IMG/VR virus record: IMGVR_UViG_3300042518_000811 | Coordinates: 1 to 31,772 of that record | Strand: one strand, 5' to 3' | From: a virus | Length of the DNA stretch: 31,772 nt | Shown here: positions 8,034-14,948 of the stretch, in pieces | How positions within the stretch are numbered: the first letter of the stretch is position 1 | How the letters are laid out: each line of letters opens with the position of its first letter | Made by a program: the position numbers and the translations under genes | Notes under the pieces: model-generated | The model's database searches: none | What the model saw: the letters and a program-made list of their open reading frames with translations, nothing else | Told to the model about the DNA's origin: nothing

Positions 8034-8528
8034 CTACACGAGGCGAGAAACGTGGACGTTGAAACGCAGCCCGCGCACGGCGTGGCGATCCTGCCGCGAA
8101 AACTCCATGCCGCTCTGACGAACAAGGCCGTGAAAGGTCACAGACGAGCGCGAGTCCTTGAGGACAAGCAAAAGCTGCGGGTCTTCCATCATGGCGACAA
8201 GGGCCGACCACAGCCGATCCGTGTATTCCTCCGGGGAAGGATCGCTGTCGTTGAGCTTATCCATCAAGGTCATGGCCGAGACGGCGACTTGCACCTCATA
8301 GACATCTCCGGTCGGAATCGACTCGCGCAGGCGGGCCGCGCGCACGACCACGGCGGGAAGCTCAAGGTCGGTTCCGACATCGGCGCGGGTCACATTGACC
8401 TCGCTTAACTGGTAAGCGCGCAGATTAAAGTCGATCATGTCCGCGACTGCTTTTTCGACCGCTTCCTCTAGCGGCTCGGGAGCGCGGCGTTGGATCGTTT
8501 GATAATTTAGCGGCGGTGACTCTGGCAT
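8034..8528 (-). CDS. Neck / tail terminator-like protein (164 aa)
   Basis: A 164-aa protein following the 107-aa connector gene with a 22-nt overlap. The layout (EKAVADMIDFNLRAYQLSEV, a beta-rich middle with TGDVYEVQVAVSAMTLMD, then DRLWSALVAMMEDPQLLLVL) fits the alpha/beta fold of tail terminator or minor tail proteins such as lambda gpU, which cap the tail tube and join it to the head. No exact family is recognised. Gene order (connector, then this, then tube) supports the call. Confidence 0.55.
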   Translation of the reverse strand: MPESPPLNYQTIQRRAPEPLEEAVEKAVADMIDFNLRAYQLSEVNVTRADVGTDLELPAVVVRAARLRESIPTGDVYEVQVAVSAMTLMDKLNDSDPSPEEYTDRLWSALVAMMEDPQLLLVLKDSRSSVTFHGLVRQSGMEFSRQDRHAVRGLRFNVHVSRLV

Positions 8529-8830
8529 GATAAGATGAGTTCTTGCCCGTCTTGCGAGCGTTCGATGGAAATGACGCGATAAGTAGTCGTGACCCCGGCG
8601 CTGGCAACGTCGAGCTTGCTTCCTACCTTGACCGAGCGTGTGGTCGTGGTGGACTTAACGTGCAGACCGACATCGCGAGCGGGTAGAAATCCGCCCTCTT
8701 CTATGTCCGCGCCCGTAGTCGATTGCGTAACCGCCGCACTGAATGTCGCCTCGCCAAAGGTCACCGTTGCCGGGAGGTCGGCAATGATGCTGTCGAGTTC
8801 GGTAGCGAGCCGCGCTGTGTCGAGGGCCAT
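8507..8830 (-). CDS. Head-tail joining protein (107 aa)
   Basis: A 107-aa protein with an N-terminal helix (MALDTARLATELDSIIADLP) followed by beta strands (ARDVGLHVKSTTTTRSVKVG, TTYRVISIERSQDGQELILS). This pattern is typical of head-tail joining or head completion proteins of lambda gpFII or HK97 gp10 type. It starts 7 nt after the end of the glycan cassette and overlaps the next gene. It has the start-associated TTGACAG box, which here lies inside the 3' end of the upstream gene. The family is inferred from layout and position. Confidence 0.55.
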   Translation of the reverse strand: MALDTARLATELDSIIADLPATVTFGEATFSAAVTQSTTGADIEEGGFLPARDVGLHVKSTTTTRSVKVGSKLDVASAGVTTTYRVISIERSQDGQELILSCQSHRR

Positions 8831-8837
8831 GCTACGG

Positions 8838-9755
8838 CTACACTGTCAAGGCTTTGCGGGCGGCTTCTAAAAGGCGGGCAAATCCGACTTCGGCGCAGAA
8901 CTCCCGGTGCGCCAAGGCGCAGCCCGCCTCGGCAATGCCGCGCAGCCTGTCGTAGTCAAGGGCGCGGATGAAGTCGCACAATTCGGCTTCGGGCAATCCT
9001 TGCGGAAACGTAACGCGATGCTGGCCGTCCAAGAAAAGCTCGTTGCCTTGGTCAAGCGGCTGGCACTCGACAATCAACGCCCCGCTAGCGGCAGCCTCGC
9101 AGCAACGGATGCTGTGAGCGCGCCCGTGCGCGGGCGGGCAAAGCACGGCGGAAAATTCGCGGAACAACGCGGCGACCCCATTGGCCCCGGCCAAGTTGCG
9201 CGGGGCGCTAAAGGCGCGCAACAAGCCCGCGCGATGCAGGATTTCCACAATGCGGATGCGCTCGGTTTTCCATGCGTTGTTGTGACCGATATAGCACAGT
9301 TCTTTTATGCGATTGTGCTGCGGGACGGCAGGGAACAGGTCGCTGGCAAACATGATCGGGGCAAAGTCGGCCTTCATGCCCAAGGAACGAAACCACGCGA
9401 CATCGCTCATTTGCGCGGCGGCGTAGTAGTGCAGCCAGTTGTGTTCTGCGTGGAACTCCCGCCCGCCGGGGAAAACGTCATTGCCCGCAATCCATTCGGA
9501 AACATAGCCAAGCAGGGGTTTGCCCAGCGCCAGCAAGTCGGCATGATGGCGGCGAATAAAATCCGCGTGCATATGCGGTGAAAGGAAGACCACGCAATCG
9601 GCGCTGCTTTGCCGAAGGATTTGCAGCACCCCGGCATGATCGTAGGGCATGGCAATAGCCGCGTTGCACATTCCATGCCGAAAAAGTTGCTGGCACAAAC
9701 CGGAACCAAAGCTCACGGGCTCGTCGTGCCAGAAAACAATGTCGGCCACTTTCAT
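8838..9755 (-). CDS. Glycosyltransferase, CgeB / GT-B type (305 aa)
   Basis: The 305 residues look like a GT-B glycosyltransferase of the CgeB/spore-maturation class. The N-terminal half has KVADIVFWHDEPVSFGSG and GKPLLGYVSEWIAGNDVFPG, and the C-terminal half has the donor-domain pattern HSIRCCEAAASGALIVECQ, equivalent to the E-x7-E loop (RxxEAxASGA) that binds the nucleotide sugar. It would transfer a sugar from an activated donor. It is the last gene of a four-gene glycan cassette and starts by ATGA overlap with the GT2 gene. The acceptor is unknown; virion protein or host surface glycan are the main options. Confidence 0.75.
   Translation of the reverse strand: MKVADIVFWHDEPVSFGSGLCQQLFRHGMCNAAIAMPYDHAGVLQILRQSSADCVVFLSPHMHADFIRRHHADLLALGKPLLGYVSEWIAGNDVFPGGREFHAEHNWLHYYAAAQMSDVAWFRSLGMKADFAPIMFASDLFPAVPQHNRIKELCYIGHNNAWKTERIRIVEILHRAGLLRAFSAPRNLAGANGVAALFREFSAVLCPPAHGRAHSIRCCEAAASGALIVECQPLDQGNELFLDGQHRVTFPQGLPEAELCDFIRALDYDRLRGIAEAGCALAHREFCAEVGFARLLEAARKALTV
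8844..8849 (-). promoter_or_regulatory. TTGACA start-associated box, 13 nt before the ATG at 8830
   Basis: TTGACAG reads through the last codons of the 305-aa glycosyltransferase (Leu-Thr-Val-stop) and ends 12 nt before the connector ATG. The box therefore also constrains coding sequence here. Confidence 0.65.
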
Positions 9756-10327
9756 TTCTGAAGGGTGGTCTTGCTGCTGTCGAAGTTGTAGCGGTGCAGG
9801 ATTTGCGGAATGTGCGCTTCCGTCTCAGCCTCGGCCCACAAGTGACGCAGCCAGAGGATGTCTTCATTCCTCCGCACTTGCGGGACTGCATAGGCACAAG
9901 CCAACTCGCGCCGCCACGCGCACCAAAACCACGGCGGGCGCTTGGTCACGCCTCCGGGGCGGAATGGTTCGACCTCATGGCCGAGGCGGCAGTTGATGCG
10001 CCCCGCTTCACCATCGACCGTGGCCCACTGGTCGTAAGTGATTACGTCCTTGTCGTGGCGGATGCTGTCGAGAACGAGGGTGAAGTAGCCTTCGCATAGC
10101 GCGTCATCGTCATCCAGAAACGTGATGTATTTGCCTCCCGATGCGCGCAGGAGCTTGTTTCGGGCCTCGCCAATGCCGCACAGAAGGTTCTCGCGCAGCA
10201 TGATAATCTCGACGTTGCGGCCTTTGACCCGCGCTTCCAGCGACCGGAATAAGGCATTGGCCTCCTGCTCCCGCTCGGTGATGGTCGGGATGAGGACGGA
10301 CAGATCGGGTGTCGGTGCGCGCTTCAT
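9752..10327 (-). CDS. Glycosyltransferase family 2 (191 aa)
   Basis: A GT-A fold family 2 glycosyltransferase. The N-terminus has the nucleotide-binding strand LSVLIPTITERE, then GIGEARNKLLRASGGKYITF followed by the metal-binding LDDDD motif. A C-terminal RRNEDILWLRHLW segment supplies the usual ED acceptor-side motif. The open frame extends further upstream, but the ATG at 10327 forms an ATGA overlap with the methyltransferase stop, so I take that start. At 191 aa it is a compact single domain. It lies in the middle of the glycan cassette between the methyltransferase and the GT-B enzyme. Confidence 0.8.
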   Translation of the reverse strand: MKRAPTPDLSVLIPTITEREQEANALFRSLEARVKGRNVEIIMLRENLLCGIGEARNKLLRASGGKYITFLDDDDALCEGYFTLVLDSIRHDKDVITYDQWATVDGEAGRINCRLGHEVEPFRPGGVTKRPPWFWCAWRRELACAYAVPQVRRNEDILWLRHLWAEAETEAHIPQILHRYNFDSSKTTLQK

Positions 10328-10854
10328 TGTTTGACCCAGCAGCGACCCGCGATGACGTAGGGCTGCGGAATAGCAGCGGCTACGGATGGCGCGTCTATGT
10401 CGTGACCCGCAAAGACCCCACCGGGGGCAATCTTCGGTTGCCATGCGGCAAAGTCCCGGCGCACGGATTCGGTCGCGTGATCGGCGTCGATGAAGACTCC
10501 CCACACCGACCCATCGGCAAAGAGCTTGGCCGAGTCCGCGCTGTCGCCTTCGATGATCTCGACCAGATCAGTCACGCCCGCAAGGCGCAGGGTTTCATCA
10601 AAGGCCGCGCGGAAGGTTCCCCCACCCTGCGTGGCAAGGCCCGTCTGCACGGCGTCATCCGGTGCGCCTTGGAAGGTGTCGATGGCAACGATGCGGCAGG
10701 GCTTACCGAGAGCCTTAATCGTCAGCGCAAAGTGCGCGATGGAATGCCCGACCCATGACCCGACTTCCACGAAGGTTGCCCCCTCCGGTAGCTCGCGGGC
10801 GATGGCTTCGTAAAGCGGGGCGTAATCAAACCAGCACGGGATGTCGTTTTGCAT
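10324..10854 (-). CDS. Class I SAM-dependent methyltransferase (Methyltransf_24-like, 176 aa)
   Basis: A Rossmann-fold methyltransferase. Motif I is FVEVGSWVGHS (about residues 28-38), motif II is RIVAIDTFQGAPDD, motif III is DLVEIIEGDSADS, and motif IV is VFIDADHATESVRRD followed by APGGVFAGHDID. This arrangement matches the Methyltransf_24 family, often found in glycan biosynthesis clusters where it methylates sugar hydroxyls. It overlaps the preceding large glycosyltransferase by 29 nt and the following GT2 by 4 nt. The likely substrate is the sugar added by the neighbouring enzymes (inference). Confidence 0.8.
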   Translation of the reverse strand: MQNDIPCWFDYAPLYEAIARELPEGATFVEVGSWVGHSIAHFALTIKALGKPCRIVAIDTFQGAPDDAVQTGLATQGGGTFRAAFDETLRLAGVTDLVEIIEGDSADSAKLFADGSVWGVFIDADHATESVRRDFAAWQPKIAPGGVFAGHDIDAPSVAAAIPQPYVIAGRCWVKQ

Positions 10855-12514
10855 AGATTGCCTTGGCTCTTTCGTATTCGGCGCAGTCGTTTCCGCGCTC
10901 GTAGGTTGCGTCCATCTTCACCTTGTCGTTAAAGAACGGATGATGGTGGCGGATGACGATTTGCGGGGCTTCGATGATTGCCCCGGCCTTGGTCGCGGTT
11001 GCGGTAAGATCGTTGTCGGAATACACGTTGCGATATTCTCCGTGGAACAATCCGTGCTGCTCATACCAGCGGCGGGTCACGATGGCGCAAGTCAGCAAGC
11101 CGTCTGTGCGGTTGCCGTCTGCTACGCGCAGCACGCGCGGCGTGAAGATGTTGCCGCCGAGCGCGTCGAGGATTTGCCGATCCCAGCCCGCAGGCGGCTC
11201 AAAGTCATCAGCCATCTGAATCAAGACATCGCCCGTCGAGCAGAGCGCGGCCACGTTCCACGCCTGCACCGAGTAGCCGCCCTGTGCGGAGATTGTGCAA
11301 CGGAATCGCCGCAGCTTGTCTTGGGATTCTTCGTCATCGGCGTCGATGGCAAAGATGTGCTCGACGGACATCGGGTTTTCAGCGCGAGACATCCACAAAT
11401 TCATTGCCTGTATTGCCTGCGCCCAGCGCCCGCGCGTGGCGTGCAACAGAGAAATGCGGGGCTTGCCGCCTTCCTCTAGCATCTTCGTTTCAATCTTCGC
11501 GGCTTCGTCCTCGTTGTCCGCCAGACGATGCGCCCATGCGAGGGTTGCGTAGCCCTTCCAGTTGTAGCAATCGGGGCGGTGCGTCCATTCCGGTATCTTA
11601 GGCAGCGAGACAGTCAGCGTATGCTCGGCGGTCTTTAGTGCGTCCTCCGTCTGCCCTGCGTCCATTTGCAGCAAGGCGAGGATGTTGTGTGCCTCGCGGC
11701 GTTGAGGGTTGAGCTTTATTGCGCGCTGGCAGAGGTCTTGCCCGTGGGCGTTCTCCCCGGCGAGCAGGGCAAGGTTGAGCATGACCTCGTAGCGATACAC
11801 GCCGTCCAAGTCCTGCATCCGCAAAGCCTCTAAGCCGTAGCGCACAGCCTCGTCGCGCTTACCGAGGAGGTAGTATTCGTAATGAAGGTAGAAAGCTAGG
11901 TGCTGCGCCTCTTGGTAGCGCCAGCGCAGGATGTTGATGTTGCGTTCCTGCGATCCGGTTTTCTCGCCTAGCGGTTCATGGATGACCCGGATGTTGCGAT
12001 TGACTCGCACCTTGAGCGAGTCCTTGTCCTTGTCGTTGCTGACCGGGACGCACTTTTCATGCACGCCGTGAAACCATGCGGCGGTTCCGGTGCGGAATAA
12101 CCTCTCGCGCCAAACGGCCTTGCCGTGATTGGGCAGGACATACTCGGCCAGAATCCAATCCTCGGCGGTTTCCTCGCAGGCTTTACGGATCGTCTCGCCC
12201 ATGCCTGCGGGCAAAGTATCGTCGCAGTCCATCCACATCAGCCACTCGGCCCCGGTATCCGCGCCAAGGCGGAAGGCTTGGTTGCGGGCGGCGGCGAAAT
12301 CGTCCACGAAGGGCCACGCTGCGGTGGCGGGGCTGTTGCGGTATTCCCCGACAATGCAACCACGCTGGCGGGCAACGTCGAGCGTGGAATCGGGGGTCTG
12401 GCCCCCTACGGCGCGGACAACAACAACGGTATCGGTAACGGAGAAGGCAGAGTCGAGGGCGCGATCAATTAGCCCCGCCTCGTTGCCTGCAATCAAGCAG
12501 ACGGCAATTTTCAT
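10826..12514 (-). CDS. Two-domain GT2 glycosyltransferase with central TPR repeats (562 aa)
   Basis: The N-terminal GT2 domain begins KIAVCLIAGNEAGLIDRALD and has the metal-binding motif MDCDD at about residues 95-99. Residues ~210-300 are TPR-like helices (QRAIKLNPQRREAHNILALL). A second GT2-like domain follows (RISLLHATRGR, with VLIQMADDF at ~431-439). The two transferase domains could add two sugars in sequence. The frame extends to a TTG at 12535, but that TTG belongs to the TTGACA box, so I use the ATG at 12514. It opens the glycan cassette just after the capsid gene terminator, which suggests separate or reduced expression relative to capsid. Confidence 0.8.
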   Translation of the reverse strand: MKIAVCLIAGNEAGLIDRALDSAFSVTDTVVVVRAVGGQTPDSTLDVARQRGCIVGEYRNSPATAAWPFVDDFAAARNQAFRLGADTGAEWLMWMDCDDTLPAGMGETIRKACEETAEDWILAEYVLPNHGKAVWRERLFRTGTAAWFHGVHEKCVPVSNDKDKDSLKVRVNRNIRVIHEPLGEKTGSQERNINILRWRYQEAQHLAFYLHYEYYLLGKRDEAVRYGLEALRMQDLDGVYRYEVMLNLALLAGENAHGQDLCQRAIKLNPQRREAHNILALLQMDAGQTEDALKTAEHTLTVSLPKIPEWTHRPDCYNWKGYATLAWAHRLADNEDEAAKIETKMLEEGGKPRISLLHATRGRWAQAIQAMNLWMSRAENPMSVEHIFAIDADDEESQDKLRRFRCTISAQGGYSVQAWNVAALCSTGDVLIQMADDFEPPAGWDRQILDALGGNIFTPRVLRVADGNRTDGLLTCAIVTRRWYEQHGLFHGEYRNVYSDNDLTATATKAGAIIEAPQIVIRHHHPFFNDKVKMDATYERGNDCAEYERAKAIYAKRHPVLV

Positions 12515-12529
12515 CTGCCCGAGGGCGTC

Positions 12530-12535
12530 TGTCAA
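12530..12535 (-). promoter_or_regulatory. TTGACA start-associated box, 15 nt before the ATG at 12514
   Basis: TTGACAG follows directly on the T-rich end of the terminator behind the capsid gene (CTTTTTGACAG) and precedes the glycosyltransferase ATG by 15 nt. Confidence 0.6.
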
Positions 12536-12543
12536 AAAGCAGA

Positions 12544-12565
12544 AACCCCGCCTCCCGGCGGGGTT
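12544..12565 (-). terminator. Rho-independent terminator behind the major capsid gene
   Basis: AACCCCGCC (12544-12552) and GGCGGGGTT (12557-12565) form a perfect 9-bp stem with a 4-nt loop. On the minus strand it is followed by TTTCTGCTTTTTG. It lies about 25 nt past the capsid stop codon and before the glycan cassette. Confidence 0.8.
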
Positions 12566-12589
12566 CCAGTGAACACACGGAACAGTTTT

Positions 12590-13552
12590 TTAGGCGTAGG
12601 AGGTGTCGATGCCGATGGCGCAGCTGGTGTCGATCAGCTTCTCCGCCGTGTTGTGGCGGCAGCGGATGACGTTGCTGCGGCGAGCCTCGTCGCGGTAAGT
12701 CTCGGTGACCAGCGGTGTCGGGCTATCCTCGTTCCAGAGGAGGGTGCGACCCAGACCGCCAGCGGTGAACTCACCTGCGCCAAGCTTGGCGAGGACGATC
12801 TTGCTGTTGCCCCAGATGAAGGAACCGGAGTAGCTCTGGCCCTTCTTCGCGCCGTTCTTGGCAGCGCGACCGATGAGGACGCGCGAAACATTAAGAGCGG
12901 CGGCAACTTCCTCGGCGGAGGCAGGGCGGGCCTGCGCCACGTTTTTCACGGGGCCGAAGATGTTGTTGAGAAGCTTGGTGCTGCGGCGGATGCGGTTGAA
13001 CACCGGGAGAGAAAGGATCACCGTGTCGGCAACCACGTTCTTCTTGGCGAGTTCCGTCATCGCGTCATCGACATCTTTGGCAACGTCGAGGGTATCGACC
13101 GAGCCAGCGGTGTAAGCGGCGTTTGCGCTGATCGCGCTGACGCTGCTACCGAAAACTAGGTCGGCAACGCGCTGCTCATGCGAGAGCATAAGCGAGTTGT
13201 TGAGGAAGGTCGCGCTCGACACTTCAACGTCAAAGTAGCGGCCAAGGTCAGCAGATGTCTCGTCGGGCAGAAGCTCTTCAAGTTCAAAGCTGGTGGTCGC
13301 GTAGTTGTCGGTGGTGAAGCGGCGAGTGACGCGCGAGCGGTTCGCGCCGGGATCGGTCTTCAGCGCGTCGAGGTTATAAGCCTCACCGCCGCCGAGCTCG
13401 ATCTTCACGTATTCACCGGAGCGGGCGGCAACCGAGTAGATCGGAAGCACCTCAAGGCCGATGAAGGGAAGGGCGTTGCTGTTGCTCGCCGCCTCGAAAA
13501 CAGCTTGGCTGATTTCCGCGCGGGGAAGTGCGTTAGAGTTTGCGTATGCCAT
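12590..13552 (-). CDS. Major capsid protein (320 aa)
   Basis: The 320-aa product is the best candidate for the HK97-fold coat protein. It follows protease and decoration genes, precedes a strong terminator, and has typical coat size. Recognisable features are a helical N-arm (LPRAEISQAVFEAASNSNAL), a run of beta strands (GEYVKIELGGGEAYNLDALK), a region of acidic residues (ELEELLPDETSADLG) like an extended loop and spine helix, and a C-terminal half with ILSLPVFNRIRRSTKLLNNI followed by beta strands. No membrane segment is present. The specific sequence family is not identified. Confidence 0.8.
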   Translation of the reverse strand: MAYANSNALPRAEISQAVFEAASNSNALPFIGLEVLPIYSVAARSGEYVKIELGGGEAYNLDALKTDPGANRSRVTRRFTTDNYATTSFELEELLPDETSADLGRYFDVEVSSATFLNNSLMLSHEQRVADLVFGSSVSAISANAAYTAGSVDTLDVAKDVDDAMTELAKKNVVADTVILSLPVFNRIRRSTKLLNNIFGPVKNVAQARPASAEEVAAALNVSRVLIGRAAKNGAKKGQSYSGSFIWGNSKIVLAKLGAGEFTAGGLGRTLLWNEDSPTPLVTETYRDEARRSNVIRCRHNTAEKLIDTSCAIGIDTSYA

Positions 13553-13564
13553 AGTGGTATCCGA

Positions 13565-13918
13565 TTAGAAGCTCTTGCTCGGCACGGCGACTTCAATGAT
13601 GTCGTTGGTCGTGCCAGCGTTGATTGCGAAGCCCACGGTAACACCGCCAGCGGAAGCGACTTTGCCGTCGGCAATGGCGTGAATCGCCGAGCCGACCGCA
13701 ACGCCTGCGCCCGAAACGGTGGCGAGGAAGGTGGGGTGAAAGAGTTTGACGTTCACAGTCTGATCCGCCGAAGCGTCATCTTGTGTGAACCCGATGGCGG
13801 CTCCGTTGGTTGCAGCCACGACTTCGTTTTCCGTGGTGTGCAGTTTGACCAAGCGGAACGCGCTGATTGCAACGTCAGCGACGAAGCTGCGGTTTAGGGA
13901 GTCAACTTGTGATGCCAT
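13565..13918 (-). CDS. Capsid decoration protein, DUF2190-like (117 aa)
   Basis: A small Ala/Val/Gly-rich beta protein with the pattern of DUF2190/head-fibre decoration proteins: an N-terminal FRLVKLHTTENEVVAATNGA, then a GFTQDDASADQTVNVKLF strand pair and a GVAVGSAIHAIADGKVASAG turn. It lies between the prohead protease/scaffold and the coat gene, matching head operons in which the decoration protein (lambda gpD position) precedes the coat. It probably binds the outer capsid surface at three-fold sites. It is spaced 12 nt from each neighbour. Confidence 0.75.
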   Translation of the reverse strand: MASQVDSLNRSFVADVAISAFRLVKLHTTENEVVAATNGAAIGFTQDDASADQTVNVKLFHPTFLATVSGAGVAVGSAIHAIADGKVASAGGVTVGFAINAGTTNDIIEVAVPSKSF

Positions 13919-13930
13919 AGTAGTTTTAGG

Positions 13931-14365
13931 TTAGAGAGTGCGGATACCGCTGTTACGGGCAGCGATGAAAAGATCAGGGAAGCGAGCGATGACGGCTTTG
14001 GTGGCCGATGTGCCGCTCAAGCCTTCGGACTTAACGAGGTCGAGGGCTTCGTTGAAATTGGTAGGAGTCTTAGGCTCGGCCTTGACTTCGGTGGCAACGG
14101 CAACCGAAACGGGCTTTGCGCCGAAATTGGCGACGAGGGCTTTCAGTTCGGAGACTTCAGCGGCCAGCTTGGCGCTCATGTCTTCTTTCTCTTCGTCGTG
14201 CTCGACCATCGCTTTGTCTTCGGTCATTTCCTCGGACTTGTCCTCGGTCATTTCCTTCTCCTCGTCCACTTCCAGAGCGGCGAGCTTGGCCTGCATTGCG
14301 GCCATTTCTTCGATCACCGGAGCCAGAGCGGCAGCGATAGCGTCAGCGATTTGCTTTTCGTCCAT
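13931..14365 (-). CDS. Nested scaffold protein from an internal start of the protease gene
   Basis: An in-frame ATG at Met164 of the protease gene would give a 144-residue product covering only the acidic, helical C-terminal part: Ala/Glu/Lys heptads, the repeated MTEDK-type acidic block, then a C-terminal tail for coat contact. The ATG has AAAAAGG just upstream and a TTGACAG box 14 nt before it, matching the boxes at other gene starts. Lambda C/Nu3 uses the same trick to make scaffold in excess over protease. This product has not been shown; the start is inferred. Confidence 0.55.
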   Translation of the reverse strand: MDEKQIADAIAAALAPVIEEMAAMQAKLAALEVDEEKEMTEDKSEEMTEDKAMVEHDEEKEDMSAKLAAEVSELKALVANFGAKPVSVAVATEVKAEPKTPTNFNEALDLVKSEGLSGTSATKAVIARFPDLFIAARNSGIRTL

Positions 14366-14854
14366 AGCCTTTTTCTCGCTGTCAACCTTGACCGAGAACA
14401 AACCCGCATCGTTTGCGGCTGGAGCATCAACGAGGTCTGCGGAATAAATTTCGGAGCAGCGGGCAAAAACTGTGCCGTCTTCTGATTCTTCGTGTTGTCC
14501 GCTAAAGCTAATCGAAAGCCCGAAAGTGTCGGGCATCAGTTCGGCCATCTCCAAGATGCGAGCGGTCGCATCGTGGTTCTTAAGAAGAAACAGGTCGGCG
14601 CGTAGTTGGTCGCCGTCGATTCGGAAGTTTTTTAGCGTTCCGACAATCTCGTTGAATCCGCTGTAGTGATCAGTCTTGACCTTCAGCCCGCCCGCGTAAG
14701 TCTCGGCAGCGGCCTTCACTTCGACCAGCGTCTGCTCGTCAATCATCAAGCCGTGGCCCTTGGCTTCGCCCACCGTAATGACGCTAACGTCCGTAATGGT
14801 CGCAGCCTGCGCGTCGATCTGTCCTTGCAGAACAGCGAAGTCGGTCTTGGTCAT
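13931..14854 (-). CDS. Prohead maturation protease fused to scaffold (307 aa)
   Basis: Residues ~25-160 look like a capsid maturation serine protease: GHGLMIDEQTLVEV, then KTDHYSG with candidate catalytic His63, and DTFGLSISFSG with candidate nucleophile Ser114 or Ser116. Residues ~164-250 are an acidic coiled coil (LAPVIEEMAAMQAKLAALEV and repeated MTEDK blocks), typical of scaffold, and the rest is a C-terminal tail. The protease would cut scaffold and coat delta domain inside the prohead. It lies between portal and decoration genes in the usual order. It has a TTGACAG box upstream of its ATG. Confidence 0.8.
   Translation of the reverse strand: MTKTDFAVLQGQIDAQAATITDVSVITVGEAKGHGLMIDEQTLVEVKAAAETYAGGLKVKTDHYSGFNEIVGTLKNFRIDGDQLRADLFLLKNHDATARILEMAELMPDTFGLSISFSGQHEESEDGTVFARCSEIYSADLVDAPAANDAGLFSVKVDSEKKAMDEKQIADAIAAALAPVIEEMAAMQAKLAALEVDEEKEMTEDKSEEMTEDKAMVEHDEEKEDMSAKLAAEVSELKALVANFGAKPVSVAVATEVKAEPKTPTNFNEALDLVKSEGLSGTSATKAVIARFPDLFIAARNSGIRTL
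14380..14385 (-). promoter_or_regulatory. TTGACA start-associated box before the nested scaffold ATG at 14365
   Basis: TTGACAG lies inside the protease coding sequence, 14 nt (from the hexamer) before the internal ATG at 14365. This is the same geometry as the boxes at ordinary gene starts. Confidence 0.55.
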
Positions 14855-14867
14855 GCAAGACGCAATC

Positions 14868-14873
14868 TGTCAA
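14868..14873 (-). promoter_or_regulatory. TTGACA start-associated box, 13 nt before the ATG at 14854
   Basis: TTGACAG in the intergenic region between portal and protease genes, directly after a G/C stem-loop and a short T tract (CCTTTTGACAG). Confidence 0.65.
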
Positions 14874-14883
14874 AAGGTGGAGG

Positions 14884-14921
14884 CGGGGGGCTTTCACCCC
14901 CGTGCCAGACTCCGCAGAGTC
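14884..14921 (-). terminator. Two stem-loops between portal and protease genes
   Basis: GACTC/GAGTC (14908-14921, 4-nt loop) and CGGGGG/CCCCCG (14884-14902, 7-nt loop) lie side by side in the 94-nt gap. On the minus strand the second is followed by CCTCCACCTTTTG, a weak T tract. They could be a partial terminator or an mRNA processing or stability element. Confidence 0.45.
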
Positions 14922-14948
14922 GGTCGAAGCAATCGCCCCCGTTAAAGT

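Noticed and set aside
7659-8408. A long plus-strand reading frame (249 codons) opposite the tail tube and neck genes
   Set aside because: It lies antisense to well-supported overlapping genes, has no start signal, and its conceptual protein has no recognisable pattern. Long shadow frames are common in GC-rich DNA.
12514-12535. TTG start at 12535 for the large glycosyltransferase
   Set aside because: The TTG is the first triplet of a TTGACA box, and the downstream ATG at 12514 begins the conserved KIAVCLIAG strand.
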